In this document: positions 23,124-34,088 of the stretch, piece after piece
How the letters are laid out: every line of letters starts with the position of its first letter
Numbering within the stretch: position 1 is the stretch's first letter
Assembly (NCBI RefSeq): GCF_000002875.2
Contig: NC_009402.2
Span: 589,693 to 653,692 of the forward strand
Length of the DNA: 64,000 nucleotides
Direction of reading: 5' to 3'
Source: Leishmania infantum JPCM5
Taxonomy: Eukaryota > Euglenozoa > Kinetoplastea > Trypanosomatida > Trypanosomatidae
Program-made: the position numbers and the translations under genes
The notes under the pieces: model-generated
Seen by the model: the letters and a program-made list of their open reading frames with translations, nothing else
Told to the model about the DNA's origin: nothing
The model's database searches: none

Positions 23124-24300
23124 ATGCGTGAATGATGAGGCTGATGTGTTGGTGGGAGGTGCGAATCTTGCCTGAGGTCTTGGGCTGTTCGTCTTTGCTT
23201 TTTCCGTTTCTTCTTTTGCCCCGCTCTCTATCATCCTGTGCGTGTGCGTGTGTGGGGAGTGGGTGTGGGGGCAATGCCTGCCGCGCTTCTCTCGTCGCAT
23301 CGATCGCCTGCCCGCGTGCGTGCTCACCGTGAAGCGCTTTGGTGCCCTCGAGTGCGCTGCTACGCGATGCCATGTGGGCACCTCGACAGGCGTTGGCCGA
23401 AGGAGACTCGTGAGTCTCTGCTGCTCTCCTCTCCTCCGACTCTGAAGCGGAAGCGCTGGCCGGCCTGCTGATCTTCCTTTCTCGCTCCGCCCCCCTCTTC
23501 GCTCGCCCTTTTCGTTGCTTTGCCGGCTCCCTCTCGGTCGGCACCTCACGTCTGGTGCCCTTCATTCCCACACACATATACATGCATATATATGCGTGTG
23601 TGTGTGTGTGTGTGTGGCCGCCAAGGATAGCACAAACGACGACCTCCGCTGCAGCAACTTGCTGACCGACACGCGGGCATCAACGACTCCGCCGACGCCG
23701 CCACCACACCTCCACCTCTCCCCTCGCACAAACAGTTCTTTCGCTGTATACACCACCTGAACCGGGAGAGAGTCGCCCTAGGAGCGTACAGGACGTCTCC
23801 CACTAGCTTCTAGTGTGAGGGACGGATCGTTGGGCATCTCCTCATACATCTGAGATCTTTTTTTTCTCGGGTGTTGTCGGCCGCTTTTAGTTGGTGGTGG
23901 TGCGGCGCGACTCCCTCGGTCGCTAGACTCCAAAGCGGCGCGCTATTTCAGTTCTAGCGCTGTTTTGGGGTGCAACCTGCACAAGTGTACGCCTAAGATG
24001 GTAGTAGTCGATGGTTGTACATGGATAGCTAGTCCACTACAGTAGAAGAAGCACGAAGAGGTCCTTTGGTACCCCCCCCTCCCCCCCGCCACAGAGAACG
24101 ACGCTCAGATATCTGCACACCCGAAGACGCACTTTGCTCACACGCGGAATACCGATCGTTGGGCGAGAGGGGGGGGGTGTTCTGCATGCGCGTGTGTGCA
24201 CGTTGGTGTATCGCTGATCGTCTCGCTGCCGCTCTTGGGTACGTGAGAAAAACGGAGAGGTAGGGTCGACGACTGACCGCCTTGCTGTGCGGTGGTATCA

Positions 24301-24320
24301 ACCCTTTCCTACTGCTGCAG
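24301..24320 (+). promoter_or_regulatory. predicted trans-splice acceptor of J-domain gene
   Basis: A short pyrimidine-rich tract ends in CTGCAG at 24320, 12 bases before the ATG at 24333. It supports that ATG as the true start and implies a very short gene-encoded 5' UTR. Confidence 0.5.
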
Positions 24321-24332
24321 CCGATAATCGTA

Positions 24333-27300
24333 ATGGAGGGAAGGCCCCATTACGAGGTCCTGTGCATTGCCAACTTCAGCTCTGCCGAGGAGGTGCGCCT
24401 TGCATACAAGTCGCTCGTCCTCAAGTACCACCCCGACAAGAACTTGGGCGACCCAACAGCGGCGGAGCGCTTCCGCGCAGTGTGCCGCGCTTACGAAGTG
24501 CTTTCGAATGAAGAAACGAAACGCAAGTACGACCTCGCACTGCGCGCTGCCCTATTCGAGTATGGCCCGCGCGCTAGTGGCAAAACCGGCGGCCATGGAG
24601 GTGCCAATCCGTACTCCATGAAGGCCCCCTCTATGTCGGATATTTACAGAGAACTGTACCAGCGACAAGCCGCGCGGGCTAGCACACGCAACCGCACCTC
24701 GTCGGCGCCGCCGCAAAGTGGCAAGGCATCTACCTCGCAGTACACCAAGGCGCAGCAGGAGCACTTTCGCAAGCGAGAGAGGGAGCGGCAACAGGAGCTG
24801 CGCCGTCAGAGGGAGAGGGAGAGGAAGGAGCAGCGCGATCGAGAGCGGGAGGCGCTGCGCAGGGAGCAAGAGCGGCAAGAAGAGCTGCTTCAGCAGCGGT
24901 GGCGCCTGCAGCAGCAGCAACAGAAGGTGTACCCCACGCGCGGATCAACACGCATCACAAGCACAGCTGGTGCTGCATCACTGTCGACTGGCACAACTAG
25001 CGACCCCGCAGCCCACATCGACGACGTTAACGGCGTCTCGCCTCGCATGCGACGTGGATCCCCACGCGCGACGACGGAGGGGGTGCGTAGCGGCATTGAA
25101 AGCCATGCGCCGAACACGGTGCTCCTTGGCACGCCGGCGCGGCTGACAATGTTGGCCCGCAATGGCGTCGCTACCACACCGCGAACGTTCCGGGCGTACT
25201 CGCCATTATCTCTGTCGCCACGGCCGGCCGCCAAGCCTCGTTGTGCCGAGGCCGGCGCGCCTGGTGAGCCGCCGTCGTCATCCGCGTGGCGGGAGGAGGA
25301 GACAATGGACGCGGAGGCGGTGGAGGGTGGGCTGTCGACAGGCTGGTACACGCCCCTCAACGCACTCGTGAACAGCGGCGACCTGGAGGAGGGAGCGGCC
25401 CACTACAGCAGCTGCGCCGGCTCACCCGTTGGTGCTGAGGAGCAGGCGATGGCGCAGTCGGCGGGCGTAAATCGGGCCTTCCGCACGGGGAGTGCACCGC
25501 TTTTGCGACCTGCGTCTGGCGTTGCACGCGCCAGTGGCGTAGATGCACGGTCGGCGGCGTCTGCTCAGCCGAGCACCCGCAACACGCACACCACGTCTGA
25601 GGACTGTAGCGAAGATGGCACTGCGGCTGGCTGCGGAGACGACGGTCACCGGACGCCGTCCTCGTACCGTCCGGCGACGCGCATCACGACGGTGAACCGA
25701 GTCGCGATGCCGTCCGCGTCTTCCACGGCCACAACACCACGCCACTGGGGAACACCTCGCAGCTTCACGAACTTTCACGCAGCAGCGGCAGCGTCACCGG
25801 TTTCCTTGGCCGCGTCGCCGCGGGGCCAGCCGATCACTCCGCGTTGTAGCAGCAGTGCGCAGATGACGGCAAACGGCCGCAGCCATAGCTCGTCTGCCGG
25901 AGCAGCATCGACTGAGGCCAGGGCAAGCCAATCCTTGCATAAGAGCAGCAGTATCAACGGCGCCACCAGCCGCAGCGACCCCGTGCGCGCCTCCTTCCTC
26001 CACCGAGTGCTCCCCATGCCGAGTCTAGCGGACAAGGACAAGGAGGTGCTAGACAAGAAGCGGCGAGAGCGACTGGCGAAGGAGAAGGAGAGGCAGCGAT
26101 CAGTTCGACTCGCTGAGGAGGAGCGCCAGTTTCGTCGACTCGCTCGCGCGGCAAAGCATCAGCGCGAGAACGCTGCCGCCATCTCTGCTGCCGCGGCAGC
26201 TGCGAAGGCGGAGGTAGAGGAGCCGCTGTCCTTTGAGAAAGAGCTGGGGTACCTCGTGCATGACGAGGCGAGTGAGCGGGAGCAGCTGATCGAGCGAGAG
26301 GAACAGCTCGCGTGGCGCCGCCTACATCGCCAACAAGCGAAAGTGATTCAGGCTGTCTTGGTGCGACGCCGCCTCGCCGCGCTCACGACGGAGGAGATGG
26401 CGTGGCGCAACGGTTTGCTGCAAGTGTGCTGGGTAGAGCGCGACCGCTCCTTCTTGTGCTTCTACGAGCGACTCGACCGCCTGTACCTCGAGGGCCGCGA
26501 GGGGCGTGATAGGCGTCAGCTGGTTGGCCGCGAGGCAGCTGACAGATACCATGTACGTCGGGCCTCACAGCGGCGCTCCTCCATGGCAACTGAGGAGGCG
26601 TCGCAGCGGCGCCAGCTCTCCGGTAGCGCCGTGCAGGCGGTTCTTGGCCAGGGCGTGCCAGCCACAGAGGCGGTGGATTGCGCGTCCTCCCCCGCCGCGG
26701 AGGCGAAAGCTCGCCGCAGCCCTTTCCCCAGCGTTTACGATGATGCTGCTCAGCTCGAGCATCGGTGTGATGCCGGTGCGAGGCTCGCGGGGAACCAACC
26801 GTGGCACCAGCAACAGTCGGAATACCAGCAGCAGCACCCGGCCGAGTGGCTGCCCCCCGCGGCACTCGCTGCTCAGACCACTAGCGCACTGGACGCGAAG
26901 AGAGGCCGCGCCAGGAGCGCTGTCAGCACCACCGCCGTGACGGATATCTCTACGACTGGGCATCTGGAATCTTTCCTTTCGGCGACCGGCACGCTGGAGG
27001 CGGCGCCCGCGATGGCGGACAGGCTGTCGGGCGGTAGTGCCTTTGCAAGGGCATCTGCGCAAGCGAGCCCGCACGCATCCCCCAAGAAACGCAGCTCGTT
27101 GGACTCGTCGAGCAGCACAGATTGCCCTGCCGTCGCCGTCACCACCTCCGCCAATGGCGAGACAAAGATGTTACTGGCTGGTGCGGAGCGGCGCCTGCTG
27201 ATGCTCGTCAGCGACGAGTCTCGCCAACGCAGTCTGCTTGTGAAGCAGCAGCAACAAGAGGAGATGGCGCTGCGTCGTCGGCGCGCCATGGCCCTACATT

Positions 27301-27698
27301 GTGTCTTTGCCAAGGAGAAGGAGAATGCTGTCAAGCACGCGCAGCGTTGTGCGCTGGTGGAGATAACCGCGCTCAGGGCGCAGCTGCGCACGTTGCAGCG
27401 GCAAACGAGACGCTCCTCGTCTCCACGCAGTATGGAGGGCGGTTCCTCTGCCGCGGCCGCCAGCGCCGCTTCCGGTTCCCCTGCCAATTCCGTATCGTGG
27501 AAGATGGAGTCCTCGGCAGTGTCGCGCCACGGCTCGCCACTGCCTATGCTGCCTCGGCCCACCTCCGAAGCCGCCGCCGCAGCGTGTGCATCATCGCCCG
27601 ACACGGCGCGTGCGCTTTCGGTTGCGAGTATCCTCACAGCCGCAGCGGCGCTGAGCGGCTGGACGGCATTGCCGGACTCAGATGGGGAGGAGGATTAG
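24333..27698 (+). CDS. large J-domain (DnaJ/Hsp40) protein
   Basis: The product is 1121 residues from the ATG at 24333; no earlier in-frame ATG exists in this open frame. The N-terminal J-domain spans about residues 5-70: HYEVL helix I start, YKSLVLKYHPDKN with the HPD triad at residues 33-35, then FRAVCRAYEVLSNEETKRKYD. This predicts stimulation of an Hsp70 ATPase. There is no Gly/Phe region of classical type and no zinc-finger, so it is a type III (C-type) J protein. Residues about 145-210 are an Arg/Glu/Gln-rich coiled coil. Long Ser/Thr/Ala-rich disordered regions and a second coiled-coil stretch (about 570-740, Glu/Arg-rich) follow. Another Arg/Gln-rich helix lies near 940-1010. The C-terminus is acidic (DSDGEED). 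The client or location cannot be inferred. A SIDER-like element lies downstream in its probable 3' UTR. Confidence 0.93.
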   Translation: MEGRPHYEVLCIANFSSAEEVRLAYKSLVLKYHPDKNLGDPTAAERFRAVCRAYEVLSNEETKRKYDLALRAALFEYGPRASGKTGGHGGANPYSMKAPSMSDIYRELYQRQAARASTRNRTSSAPPQSGKASTSQYTKAQQEHFRKRERERQQELRRQRERERKEQRDREREALRREQERQEELLQQRWRLQQQQQKVYPTRGSTRITSTAGAASLSTGTTSDPAAHIDDVNGVSPRMRRGSPRATTEGVRSGIESHAPNTVLLGTPARLTMLARNGVATTPRTFRAYSPLSLSPRPAAKPRCAEAGAPGEPPSSSAWREEETMDAEAVEGGLSTGWYTPLNALVNSGDLEEGAAHYSSCAGSPVGAEEQAMAQSAGVNRAFRTGSAPLLRPASGVARASGVDARSAASAQPSTRNTHTTSEDCSEDGTAAGCGDDGHRTPSSYRPATRITTVNRVAMPSASSTATTPRHWGTPRSFTNFHAAAAASPVSLAASPRGQPITPRCSSSAQMTANGRSHSSSAGAASTEARASQSLHKSSSINGATSRSDPVRASFLHRVLPMPSLADKDKEVLDKKRRERLAKEKERQRSVRLAEEERQFRRLARAAKHQRENAAAISAAAAAAKAEVEEPLSFEKELGYLVHDEASEREQLIEREEQLAWRRLHRQQAKVIQAVLVRRRLAALTTEEMAWRNGLLQVCWVERDRSFLCFYERLDRLYLEGREGRDRRQLVGREAADRYHVRRASQRRSSMATEEASQRRQLSGSAVQAVLGQGVPATEAVDCASSPAAEAKARRSPFPSVYDDAAQLEHRCDAGARLAGNQPWHQQQSEYQQQHPAEWLPPAALAAQTTSALDAKRGRARSAVSTTAVTDISTTGHLESFLSATGTLEAAPAMADRLSGGSAFARASAQASPHASPKKRSSLDSSSSTDCPAVAVTTSANGETKMLLAGAERRLLMLVSDESRQRSLLVKQQQQEEMALRRRRAMALHCVFAKEKENAVKHAQRCALVEITALRAQLRTLQRQTRRSSSPRSMEGGSSAAAASAASGSPANSVSWKMESSAVSRHGSPLPMLPRPTSEAAAAACASSPDTARALSVASILTAAAALSGWTALPDSDGEED

Positions 27699-28850
27699 GT
27701 ACTACAGGAGGTCGGTGCAGTTAGCTTCTGCACGTATGACGGCAACGCGAAGAATGCCTTCTCTGAGCTGCTCCCTTCCGATCGCTTTTTTCGTTTTTTT
27801 TTTTCAAAATCTGTATTTCGGCGGCACCACAGCCCCATCTCTCCGCCCACACACCCACACCTGGACACAAATATTTGGATACCGCAGACGTGAAGCGTTG
27901 TCCCTTGCTTGGACCTTCTTCACACCCTCTTTCCTGCCTGGCGTTCTTGTTCCCTCTCCTTCACTCTCTCTCCCCCTTTTTGTTTCTTGTTCTCTCTTAT
28001 GTACTGTGAACACGTTCTCTTCGTTGTCTTCTTCGCTTGTCAGTTTTAGAGTTTATTGTGAGCCGCCTCGACTTCTTTCCTTGGGCGGTTGTGTGTGTGT
28101 GCGTGTACCTCTCTCCTTCCCTCTCCCTCTTCTCGCTCCCTCATCGTGCGTGCCGTGTGTCGTATACGCACGAGCGTGCCTCGGGACAGAGTGTTCTCAT
28201 GCATGCGTGCGCTCGTGTGCATGTGTGTATGTGTGTGTCGGCCGACGCGTGTGACGCACTCTCTCGCCACCGTCATTTTTTTTTCCGTCGACCCTTTTCC
28301 TCTCTGTCTCTTGAGGTCTCCGTCCTCCCTCTTGTCACCCGTTGCCTCTGCCAGATGCTTCTCGTCCTCTGTCGGTTGCCCTTCCGCCGCCCGCTTCTCT
28401 CCTTCGTCGGCCCTCACTCACCAAATGCCGCATGTAGGCGTTCAGTCGTATTTGTTCGCTGGCGCACAGCTCCTCTCTGACGGACTGCCGCCTCTCGTGC
28501 GTCTCTCCCCCTCTCTTTGCGTGTGTGTGCTGCGCTGCCACGCCAGCAGGACGAAACAGGAGAACACGTACTCGAAGGCGCCCGCGACACGCATGCACTT
28601 CAGCCAGATATGATGGGGGAGAAGGGAGAGGGCAGACGGGCGCTGAATGCACCTGCAAATCATTAGGTGCTCCCTCTCGCGTGTGCTGCGAACGGGTGGG
28701 GTCAGGGGGAACAAAGGCCTACGCCCTTGCTATGCTCGACTGGTGCAGCATTCCACTTTTCAGAGACTGTGTGTGGGTGATCCTGTGCGTTTGTATAAAA
28801 AAGGGAAGGGAGCGCGAGGGCGAGCACATTTTTCCTTAATTTTTACCTTC
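27699..28850. other. 3' flank of J-domain gene
   Basis: No gene is seen. It is pyrimidine-rich with short TG runs and a few homopolymers. It is probably the start of a long 3' UTR or an intergenic spacer leading into the SIDER-like element at 28851. Confidence 0.55.
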
Positions 28851-29275
28851 ATGATACCGGCCGCCTCATCGTGATGTCATGATCCAGTGCCCACTCGTTG
28901 TGATAATGCCGAGCAGCCTGCAGCCTGCCCTCTGGTGCGGCTGCGGGCTCTCTGGCGCCGGTGGACAGGGCTTGGCTGGCGCTGTGCCGAAGAGACGTAT
29001 AGCCATGCTCACGCCTGGACCGGCCCACTACGAGTCCTGCCCGCGTATTCAGCACGTACACGCATCCACCATCTCTTCTCCTGCTGTTACTGCGCTGCGG
29101 TGCTGTCGTGCGTAGTTCTGGGCCTCGGCTGCTGTGTATGCGCAGTAGAATGGCAGTGGGCTGGGCGACGCCGAAGGGCGTCGGTGGACCCCGCTCCCTG
29201 TCATTGCCGCCGTGCGACACAGCGGTGGGTGGGCGGCGGTTGCGTGTGTGCGTCTATGTGTTGACCTCTTTGCCA
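28851..29275 (+). mobile_element. SIDER-like retroposon copy A
   Basis: This GC-rich, roughly 425-base block has near copies on the opposite strand at 47075-47504 and 46279-46610. The shared body runs from the CATGATCCA(G/A) string near the left end to a perfect hairpin at 29166-29183. The tail (about 29204-29265) aligns with the tails of DIRE-1 and the element near 56.6 kb, linking all copies as one family with a common 3' end. Size, intergenic location and relation to a DIRE fit the SIDER elements of Leishmania. It lies sense-oriented between the J-domain and EF-hand genes, so it is probably in the J-domain 3' UTR. SIDER2 elements there are known to promote mRNA decay. The subfamily is not established here. 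Confidence 0.7.
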
Positions 29276-29767
29276 TGGAATATGGACGCTTTTGTATTGA
29301 AACGAATCTTCATCGCCCCTCCAGATGCCCGGCTCCTCTTTCCTCCACCCACCTTCAGGAGAAGCGCTCCACGCGCAACGGAGTATGTGGGCCTACATTT
29401 ACATCAGCAGGCGGATCGCCACCTGTATTCGTCTCTCGTCGTCTGATCTGATTCTTCTCTTCCCTACGTTTCTCCCTTCCAAAAATGCTGTTGGACGACA
29501 GCAGCGGCATCTGCGTGTCGTTGCGGGTGTGTCTCTGTGCAAGTTGTTCCTGACCCTGCTCTTCACGCGAGTGTCTCCTGTGTGCCAACGGGGCAAAGCA
29601 GAATCAAAGGCAATCGAAAGCCAAGGCGCACAGCCCCCTCCCCCCCCATCATCTAGCGTCGTCATCATCTTTTCCCTCTCGTACCACCTGTGGCTCACGC
29701 TGGCCCTCCTTATCATCTTTTCGTGTATCTGCCCACGCCCCCTCTGCTTACCCAGAGGCCTCCAAAG
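29276..29767. other. short intergenic region
   Basis: No gene is seen. It contains ordinary pyrimidine-rich spacer ending in the acceptor region of the EF-hand gene. A poly-C run lies near 29639-29648. Confidence 0.55.
29731..29755 (+). promoter_or_regulatory. predicted trans-splice acceptor of EF-hand gene
   Basis: A C/T-rich stretch ends in CCCAG at 29755, 12 bases before the ATG at 29768. Splicing there would exclude the in-frame upstream codons and fix the start at the Met-Gly of a possible myristoylation signal. Confidence 0.5.
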
Positions 29768-30469
29768 ATGGGCGGCAGGATTTCGCGCGAGCAGATGAAT
29801 GATTACCGGGAGGTTGTGAAAGATCGCATCTCCGAGGAAGCCATCGGCTTTCTGCACACCCGCTTCATGAAGGCCGCCCCATCTGGGGTCATGACCCCGC
29901 TCCTCTTTAAGCAGTACATCGAGAGCGTCGGCATGTTCAAGAATCGTAGAATCCTTCAAGAGCAACGCAGGTGGCAGCAGGGCAGCATCTTCGACAAGTT
30001 ATGGGCCAGCCGCTACAAAGGGGAAAGGCAGCAGCCGGCTGCCGGGGCCAACGGGGACGCCAACAGAGACGCGGCAGAGGAGGATGGCATTGATTACTAC
30101 GATCACCTCTTTCGTGGGTACGACATCAACAACGAAGGGGTGATCACCTTCAAGAAGTTTCTGATGTACCACGTAGCAGTCGTGTACAGCACCGAAGATT
30201 TGTTTTACGTAGTTTTCAACGCCTACGACGACGACGGCGACGGCTTCCTGTCACTGACGGACATCAAGGCTGTCATCACGGCAGCAACGCGCTACGTAGG
30301 TGACTACGACGTCAACGACCGCGAGGTGCGCCGCGTGATTGATGAGGAGGCGCGTCGGCTCATGGGCTTTCTGGACATTCGCAAGCAGGGATACATACAG
30401 ATGGAGGACATGCGACTCATCACGCAGAAGTACCCGCAAGTGTTGGAGAAGATGAAGAATTTGATGTGA
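29768..30469 (+). CDS. EF-hand calcium-binding protein, possible N-myristoylation
   Basis: The product is 233 residues from the ATG at 29768. The start is supported by an acceptor AG 12 bases upstream. Met-Gly-Gly-Arg-Ile-Ser at the N-terminus fits an N-myristoylation site (Gly2, Ser6). The C-terminal half has EF-hand spacing. Residues 119-130 (DINNEGVITFKK) and 203-214 (DIRKQGYIQMED) are degenerate loops. Residues 154-165 (DDDGDGFLSLTD) form a nearly canonical loop, with Asp in place of Glu at position 12. The arrangement resembles the calcineurin B / neuronal calcium sensor superfamily, with probably one good calcium site. A Gln/Ala/Asn-rich linker at about 85-105 separates the N-terminal helices from the EF region. 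A membrane-associated calcium sensor is the likely role. The partner is unknown. Confidence 0.9.
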   Translation: MGGRISREQMNDYREVVKDRISEEAIGFLHTRFMKAAPSGVMTPLLFKQYIESVGMFKNRRILQEQRRWQQGSIFDKLWASRYKGERQQPAAGANGDANRDAAEEDGIDYYDHLFRGYDINNEGVITFKKFLMYHVAVVYSTEDLFYVVFNAYDDDGDGFLSLTDIKAVITAATRYVGDYDVNDREVRRVIDEEARRLMGFLDIRKQGYIQMEDMRLITQKYPQVLEKMKNLM

Positions 30470-32888
30470 AGAAGTCAGAGGAGGAGGATGTAGCGCGAGG
30501 AGTAGCGCTGCTCGTGGAGGCGTCTTCGTTGCCTTTTTTCTCTACTCCTTCTCCTCTCTCTTTCTCGTGCCTTTCCTTCTTCCTTGATGAAGGACGTGTA
30601 CGATCGATTTTTTTTTTTCCTTCGGCGTTTGCCTGCTCCGTCACCACACACACGCACACACACAAACTCCCCCCCTCTCTCTCCGCGCGTGTGCGTGCCT
30701 GTTGCACGTACCCGCTTGATCTCACTCTTTCCGTTTTCTTTTTCTTCTTTCACGTCTTGCCTTGCCGGCGCCATGATCCTGTCGTTTTTTCTTCTTGACT
30801 TTTATGTCTGTGCTTCAGAAGGAGCGTTGGCCCTCCGCTGTCTTGGTGGGTGCGGTCTTGCCTGCTGCCATCTTTTCCGCGTGTAGCTCGGTGCTTGCGC
30901 GGATTTGCACACGAGCTCTGAAGGGAGGCGCGTCACTGATGCCCTTCGATTGGTGCTCTCCCGCGTCGCTTTCTTTGTTGTACGCGCGTCTCTCTCTCTC
31001 ATCGTTACCCTTCATCACTCGTGCTTCGCGTGGTGTTTAGATCATTGCTGTCATTGCACAGGTTTTTTTTTTCGCGAGGAGCACACGTGCGTGCAAGCGA
31101 AAAGGACAGCGCGCCGCTGTATCTCTCTCTCTCTGTGCGTCTCTTGAGCCGCAGCAGATGACCCACAGCGTGTAACCCCTTTCGCTGCAGCTGAGGACGC
31201 TGTCGCTCCATATGCAGACAGAGAGGAGGGAACACTCGAAGAACGAGCGAAGGCAACTGAGCACACGGACGAGGACGGCTCAAGGTCTTGGAAGAGCCCC
31301 ACGCCCTCTGCTGTACACGGTGCAGCTGCTCTCTCCCTATGACGAGAGACCAAGTGAGCAGATGGCGGCCTGCGCGTATGTGTGCGTCTTTCTCTTTTCA
31401 TGTGGGCTTCAGTCTCTTGCCAGTGATCGGTGCCACACTACATTTCCCCCTCGTACCAAGACTCCGTTGCCAGGGCCAGATGAGCTAGATGTCGGGTGGA
31501 ACGGGAGACAGTCGACACTACACGGAGGCTTTGTACTCGTGAGTGCTTGCGGAGAGCTCGGTGCGTTTTCCTTGAAGTCCGGCGCACATGAATAGTAACA
31601 AGCAAGCACTGATCCTGCAGGTTTAGTCGTCCTCTTCTTCCTTGCGCTCCTCCCTTCTTCTCTCGCTCTCCTTGTAGGGCTCTGTCCTCTTCTCTGGTCA
31701 GCCTCGGTGCTCGCCACCTCGCGAACATCATCGCTGGCGCTGCTGGTGTTTGTGACTGTGGCTCATGAATGGCCTGTCCTCTTTTACCGCTCCCCCGACT
31801 TCACTCTCCCCGTCGCTCTCATTGCTGTCGATATCTCTGCGTCGAGCGGCCACCACGGCACGGACGACACCCACTACAAGCAAAAAAAAAAGGGAATCAA
31901 ACCTCCGAGGTTATCTCCCTCTCCCTCTCCCCTCAAACACGCACACGCGCGCGCACCCTATATCATCACACATACACGAAAACGAGCGGGCCAAACAGAA
32001 AGACGCACAGACGCCTGTTTGGTGCGTGCGCGCGCGAGCAGAGCTGCCGCCGACACAGCCGTGCGGCTGACAGCCTCTCTCTTTGCTGGCCGATCTCTCT
32101 GCGTGTGCACGGATTTCGTGCAAGTGCATTCCTTTTTCTGTGTGTGGACATCGCCACGCATCAGCCGTTTCCGTTGCTTCGATAGCACGACTGCTGTTGG
32201 CTGTTGTGGGGCTCTGTATATCAATTTGAAGGTAACACGCGCACTCCCTTCCTCTCTGCGTCTCTGCACCCCTGTCTGCGTCTGTGTGTGTGTGCGTGTG
32301 CCTGTCTGTCTGTGTGTGTCTCTCACATAGCGGCGTTGCTTATTCGACTTGTGTGCTGGACATCCTGCTTGACTTCGTTCTTCGTCTTTTTCTTTGTCGT
32401 TGTCCCTCTCTATATATTTTAACTTTTCCACGCCACCCCCTTTATTTTGTTGTTTTCTCGTTGTTCTTTCTCGTGTTGCCCTGTTCTGCGTGCGCTCGTT
32501 GCTGTCTTCTTTCTTCGTTGCGTGTCTGCCACTCTCTGTCTTCCTGCGAAGTGTGCTGCCTTCTTCGGCTTGCGCCTTTCCCACACTTCTCTCTTTTTCG
32601 TTTCTGTCGTGCTGTTTGGCAGTTGTTGTTGAGCCGGCGCTGTGCACCAGAGTTGTCGTGGTCTCTGCTGCCTCTATTAGGCGTTCTTGGGTACGCCTAT
32701 CTGTCTCTCTGTCTGTGACTGAGCGAGGGAAGGCATTAGACGGCTCCTGCCGTTTTCCCTCTCTCCCCCTTTTTGTGTTTCGCGTCTCCGTAATCTGTGC
32801 CCCCTCCCCTCTTGTGTGATCACTCCGCCCCCGCACCGCTGCGTGCTCGCGTCGCTTTTCTCTCTACCACTACCTCCGCGGCTATTTT

Positions 32889-32930
32889 ATACATATATAT
32901 ATATATTATAGTATATATATGTATGTATGT
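32889..32930. repeat. TA-rich microsatellite
   Basis: About 40 bases made of short TA runs with single interruptions, in the 6 kb gene-free region. Confidence 0.85.
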
Positions 32931-34064
32931 TTGTTGACTACGAACCCTCTCTGCCTGCCTGTCTGTGAGTTTCTCGCGGTCGATTTCGGTTTCCTTTTCT
33001 GTTTTTTCGGGTGCGTGTATCTTGGCACTTACTCGCCTCCTTTTTTTTTATTTTCATTTTTCTTGGTCCCTCTTTCTCTTTTTGGCCGATTATCCTGGCG
33101 CCACTTTGCGGTTGCTGTCGTTCTCGCGGTTGCTGGTACGCTGGAGGCGCTCGTTCTTGTCGTTTTACGCTGACGACTCCGGGTAACGGGGCCGAGAGAG
33201 AGAAGGAGGAGGAGGCATCATACCTTTGGCGACGTATCGCTGCCATCTGTTGCAATCCCCTTTCCTTTTTTCCTTCTTGTTTTTGGGATCTGTCTTTGCG
33301 CGAGTGCGTGCGCCCATCACGTTACTGTCGACATCAGCGTCGGCTCCCAGGTTTGCGTCTTCGGTTTTTTTTGTTTTCTTTAGCGTCCTCTCTTCCGCAT
33401 CCTTGTCCCTCTCTTCGTGCCGACGCCAGGGCCTCGTTTTCCCATAGCACAACAAGGGCGCGGAAGACACAGCAAGCGCGAGAGGAAAGAGCAGAGTTGC
33501 TGTTGCGCCCAGCATCGCTCTTCTCCGTTTGCCTGGCTGCCTCACATCCACCCCTCACCACCACCACATCTACCTTGAATTCATTCGGCAAACATACACA
33601 CAGCAGCCGAAACAACAACCTCCTCCCTCCCTCCCCCACACACGAAAAAAAAACGCGCGTTTCTGTGTCTGTGTGCCGGCGTCCTCCCCGCGCTCACTCT
33701 CATACGCACACACTTGCGTACCTTTTTTACTCTTCCGAGGCGCTCCCCCTTGCCGGCCCGTCCTCTTTTCTCAGTACCGACGCAACAGCAGGGGAGAGAG
33801 GGGGCGCGCAAAACAAAGAAAACAACGAAAAACGGCGGACGGCGTAGACGGCAAGAGAGAGGCATCGCAGAGGGAGAGAGCAGTCCTAAAAGAAAGGTGT
33901 GAGAAGGCGAGAAGAGAATACGAAGCCGAAGAAAGCGAAGATAAGCCGCGAACACACAGGACGACATCAAGGAGATTCGTCATCACTGAAGCCCCCCCTC
34001 CTCCTCCCCTCCCTCTACAGAATTCAGGCTGCTTAACAGCAATAACAGAAATAACAGCCACGAT

Positions 34065-34088
34065 ACACACACACACACACACACACAC
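34065..34088. repeat. (CA)n microsatellite
   Basis: About 24 bases of alternating AC/CA, following a short AAC/AAT-rich patch. Confidence 0.9.

Larger units (their letters stand above)
18476..24332. other. gene-free region with assembly gap
   Basis: About 5.8 kb without a supported gene. It is pyrimidine-rich on the + strand, with a (TA)n run at 19549-19564, TG arrays at 19636-19736 and 22111-22160, (CA)n at 23101-23123 and (TG)n at 23595-23616, and poly-G runs near 20411-20420 and 20761-20769. A 100-base N gap lies at 21401-21500. Translations of the long open frames are Leu/Ser/Phe/Cys-rich, which is the signature of pyrimidine-rich noncoding DNA. The part from about 23800 to 24330 is less biased and should contain the 5' flank of the J-domain gene. 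Confidence 0.55.

Noticed and set aside
24282..24332. N-terminal extension of the J-domain protein
   Set aside because: It has no ATG and contains the likely splice acceptor CTGCAG at 24320.
32389..32930. TA-rich patches as possible replication origin or promoter
   Set aside because: Short TA runs are scattered in several spacers here. No strand switch or other supporting signal is present.
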